Source of the DNA: Clavelina lepadiformis
Lineage: Eukaryota > Chordata > Ascidiacea > Aplousobranchia > Clavelinidae
DNA length: 64,000 bases
Direction: 5' to 3'
Assembly: GCF_947623445.1 (NCBI RefSeq)
Contig: NC_135241.1
Location: 19,780,501-19,844,500, forward strand
Part shown: positions 60,957 to 64,000 of the stretch, piece after piece
How the letters are laid out: every line of letters starts with the position of its first letter
How positions within the stretch are numbered: the stretch's first letter is position 1
Position numbers and translations under genes: made by a program
Notes under the pieces: generated by a model
Databases searched by the model: none
Told to the model about the DNA's origin: nothing
What the model saw: only the letters and a program-made list of their open reading frames with translations

Positions 60957-63905
60957 TCACTTGTTTTTCTCTAAATCTTGCATCGCTTTCGCTCCAGGTT
61001 CAATATAAAAATAGTCTGCCAGTTTTTGTATTAAGGCAGTTGGAATTTTGTGCCACACCCAGGCCTGTAAAAATGGTTGACACAAAAATCACAAACTGAA
61101 CTGTATCACATTTTTAGCGTGTTGTTAGATAAAGATATATAACTTAAAGGAAATGTTAGAAATTTTACCTCAACTGCGTGTTGCCAGTGACCATGAGTCC
61201 ATCTTGCCTTGTCTACTGTTGCCAACCATGATGTGCAATAGTCTTTAGTGCTGATCATTTTTTCTAAATCGCCGTATGGTTGTGCCGTTTTAGTCGCAAC
61301 TGCACCAGGTCTGCAACTCTGTGAGAAATGACATCGATTTTAGTCCCAGACAAGGATCGATTCGTCAGTTTATAAATGGACTAGGATTGATATTTCTCTG
61401 GTAACATCTGCTGATATAAAGGACAAAACTTTCACGAGTATGTATCTGATAAATGTATCAAACTTAACAATATTATATCTTTTTTACGAAAACCGACTCA
61501 CAATATTGCAATTATGGACACGTAACACAAGAATTCAATCACACACAGCAAAAACCAAAACTACGACGCTCACGAAACACACATGTGTTGGGTCAGGCAA
61601 CACAAAGCATCCCTTAATAAAAGTGATGTAAATGTTACACTTGTTTTTGCCCTGTATCTATTGCGTTTCTCCCTTGCGGCCGATTGCGCTTTTTCGTGGT
61701 TAATTAAGCACATGTGTCTTTTATCGTCTTGTGTCCGACAGGTAGTTGCAAGGGCAGTTTTATATTGGAGCTCCTGAAATGAGCTTGGTCAATGGAACTT
61801 GACTAAACTGTTTTTAAATAAAAGATGTGCCTGTAAATGTGTAAATCTAAGAGTGAGGACAACAAAACATAACGCAAACAATAAGCAGACACTTCTGCCA
61901 CCTGTTGACCAAGATTTTGCTGAATAATATGTATAGGCCACTTGTCTTGGTTGACATTATAAAGCGAAATACTTTGATTAAATGATTACATTAGGACCTT
62001 CTTATCAGCTTCAGATTTACTAAATCCCGCGAACGGGATGGAGAGAAAATGTATAGTACGTCTATGGCACACATTTTCAATGTTTGGCCGACACCTGTCT
62101 GTTTCATAAGCAAAATTAACACCTTAACAAAGAAACAATTATCCTATATAAAATAACTTCAACAAAGATGGTGACAAATTTCGACAGTGGAGATAAAAAG
62201 ATGAAAAAATAATTTGGTGCACTAACAAATGATAAAACCAAAGGACAAAAAGAAAATGGTAACAATATTGGTTTATTCATAATCTGAAAATATTTCTAGC
62301 TGGTTAAAGCATTTACTTTTTTAGATTTGATAATACATGACGTAGCCTAATTGGAGGTTTTGGCTGTTACCAGTAAGAGTTTCTATCGGAATTGTTCTAT
62401 CCTCATATGCTTTAACAGCGTTTGGTTTTTTGCTTAAAATAAACTGAATTTTGATGTCGATTACTCCAACACAGGTAACATATCAACAAAAAAATAACTG
62501 AAAAATTATTTTCTAAATTGTCCTTTGTTACACTCTAAGCTAAGAATTTTGGGGAAATAAAACATACTTGAATGGTAATGCCTTCGCTTTCATATTCATA
62601 ACTTAGTGCTCGAGAAAATAAGTCGACAAATGATTTTATTGGAGTGGTTGATGCAAGTTTCCTTATTGGAAAAGGAATTGGCATTCCAGACAAATTTAAA
62701 ATAAGTCCTCGTTTTCGTTTCACCATTCCAGGGAGAACAATTTGTGTCATCTGTGGAAAAATATTTAATTTTCAATTACTATGTATATCTGTCGATGTCA
62801 ACTTGACAATAAACAACTCGTTATTTATGAACGTTATTTTAACTATGCTAAAGTTTAATAAAACTCATCTTTTATGTAATGATTGGTGCGTTTGCAATCT
62901 ATGCAATACAAGTTGCTTGTAAGTATAAGGAATATAAATGGTATAACCAGTGATTTTTTTACCATACTAATACAATTTTGAATGACACTTTTATCACATT
63001 TCTCCTTTGTCTAGAGCTGTTATATTGTGTATATAACTCTATATAATCCAAACTCTCTATTACCATTTTAACAAATATCGTATTGGATTTTTCTTTTTTA
63101 TTCACTAAATATCAATCCCCACGCTAACTTAAAGTTTCTAAATTATCTAAAAATGTGGGAATTCTCTATGAGTAGTAATTTTTGCATTACTACCCCCGAT
63201 GTAAAGTAGGATTATTATTGTATGCTTTACGGAAAACACATTGTTGACGAGCCCCACTACCAAACTACACAATTCCCAAATTTTGGAAAGTTTTATTCCC
63301 GACTCTGACTTTCCATGTCCAGGATGACCAGGGTACAGCTTCCAAACACAATCTTACACGATGCGTGATTTTCACGCAGCAGCACATTTGCAAAGAGTTT
63401 TGTGGCTTAAACAATGTATTGTGTATATCTTGTTATGTTCACAAATATATATCTGCTGCACCCACCTTTAGAATTGACAAAGCGTCCACTCGAACCAGAT
63501 TTCTAATAGTCAGTGAAAGATTGGATTGTTCAAGAAAACGAACAAGTTCTTGGTCCGTTCCTACATTATTAACGAGCGTCCCAATATCGAGACCTTGCAA
63601 GAAATCAGCTATTTTGTCGTATATTTCCTCGTCGTCACTAAAATCTATCGTCAGACACTTGGTTTGGACATTGTGTTTGCTCTCTTTAAAAAAGGTATTT
63701 AAGATGACTTCCGATATGCTTAGCATTAGCGTGCGTTCAGATTTTAGTGCATACTCAGCTGCGAAAGTGTCAACAATTTCTAAAAATAATAAATAATGAT
63801 TAATTGAGTAACAACTAAATATAATTTACCAATTTCTTTTGCCACGTTTTTCAGTCGTTCCGTATTCCTGCTAATCAGTGCAATATTTTGACCACGTGAA
63901 GCAAG
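60957..63905 (-). CDS. B5: HSD17B12-like SDR lacking catalytic Ser and Tyr (partial, runs off window)
   Basis: Exons 3-7 are in view: 63830-63905, 63466-63683, 62568-62750, 61169-61318 and 60957-61064. Exons 1-2 should lie beyond 64,000. All visible exons are open with normal lengths. This is the most diverged active site of the five: Asn to Asp (RVDALS), Ser to Gly (LNLSGMPIP) and Tyr to Thr (ASTTPIK), with Lys still kept. The tail is EPGAKAMQDLEKNK. Introns 5 and upstream carry two unit-specific insertions (61,631-61,872 and 62,152-62,530), both away from splice sites. Confidence 0.8.
61631..61872 (+). other. Unit-5-specific insertion (~240 bp), retrocopy-like
   Basis: Other units read AAGCGATGCAAACAATAAGC here. 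B5 intron 5 has about 240 extra bases ending in TTTTTAAATAAAAGATGTG, with an AATAAA word near the end. Base composition is higher in GC than the surroundings (TTGCGGCCGATTGCGC). It could be a SINE or a retrocopied transcript end. A target duplication is not clear. Confidence 0.4.
62152..62530. other. Unit-5-specific insertion (~380 bp) with coding-like content
   Basis: In B1 and B4 TATCCTATTTACTCTA is continuous. B5 has about 380 extra bases between TATCCTAT and CACTCTAAGC. Within it a 53-codon minus-strand frame looks protein-like and is listed separately. No terminal repeats were found. Confidence 0.5.
62321..62483 (-). pseudogene. Unrecognised coding-like fragment (53 codons)
   Basis: The minus strand reads YVTCVGVIDIKIQFILSKK, then PNAVKAYEDRTIPIETLTG and NSQNLQLGYVMYYQI with a TAA stop. 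The composition is that of a real protein C-terminus, with alternating hydrophobic residues and few low-complexity runs. It is bounded upstream by a stop, has no ATG, and occurs once in the window. I recognise no family. It may be a captured exon or the end of a mobile-element protein. Confidence 0.3.
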
Positions 63906-64000
63906 CTGTGTTTAATGAGATTTATTTACTCTTGCTTACAAATTATTTGAAAACGTTTGATGACGAGGCATTTTCAATTATATCGTGCTTTAACGTAACA
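63906..64000. other. B5 intron 2, cut by window end
   Basis: This matches 11,951-12,045 of B1, up to just before the exon 2 donor. B5 exon 2 should begin within about 10 bases beyond the window. Confidence 0.7.

Noticed and set aside
1-64000. tRNA, rRNA or other structured RNA genes
   Set aside because: I looked for tRNA A/B-box words and rRNA-like GC-rich conserved stretches and saw none convincing. A covariance-model scan would be needed to exclude small ones.

Overview
The window is AT-rich eukaryotic DNA with short introns (about 75 to 700 bases), many DNA-transposon insertions and no bacterial gene layout. The protein-coding content belongs to an animal short-chain dehydrogenase/reductase (SDR) family closest, from memory, to HSD17B12, HSD17B3 and HSDL1. 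A marine invertebrate, perhaps a tunicate, is my best guess, but no feature proves the taxon.

The core of the window is a tandem array of seven-exon SDR genes, all on the minus strand. I call the two paralog types A and B. They sit in repeated units: unit 1 (about 430-14,070) holds A1 and B1; unit 2 (about 23,190-35,520) holds A2 and B2; unit 3 (about 38,290-52,545) holds A3 and B3; unit 4 (about 52,546-59,440) holds only B4; unit 5 (about 59,441 to the window end) holds only B5. A2, B1, B2, B3 and B4 each assemble into a complete 304-codon frame plus stop, with matching intron phases. B5 runs out of the window. A1 and A3 are pseudogenes, and A is deleted outright from units 4 and 5 by two different deletions.

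A2 keeps the whole SDR active site (Asn155, Ser183, Tyr196, Lys200) and a C-terminal KKLN that fits an ER-retrieval signal. It is therefore the one copy in view expected to be an active ER reductase. All five B copies keep the TGxxxGIG cofactor motif and the Lys, but have lost both the catalytic Ser and the catalytic Tyr while staying open. They look like an expanded family of pseudoenzymes.

Between units 1 and 2 (14,070-23,190) lies a block with its own ~1 kb repeat, a hAT-type MITE and a degraded Ty3/Gypsy LTR retrotransposon (15,589-20,827) with a further insertion inside it. Between units 2 and 3 lies an inactivated hAT transposon with transposase remains (35,524-38,087). Because the units are near-copies, many insertions can be read against their empty sites in sister units. 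This reveals hAT elements with 8-bp target duplications, solo LTRs with 4-bp duplications, two fold-back elements built from ~15-bp motif arrays, and scattered TAGGCTA/TAGGCCTA micro-insertions that look like TA-target excision scars.
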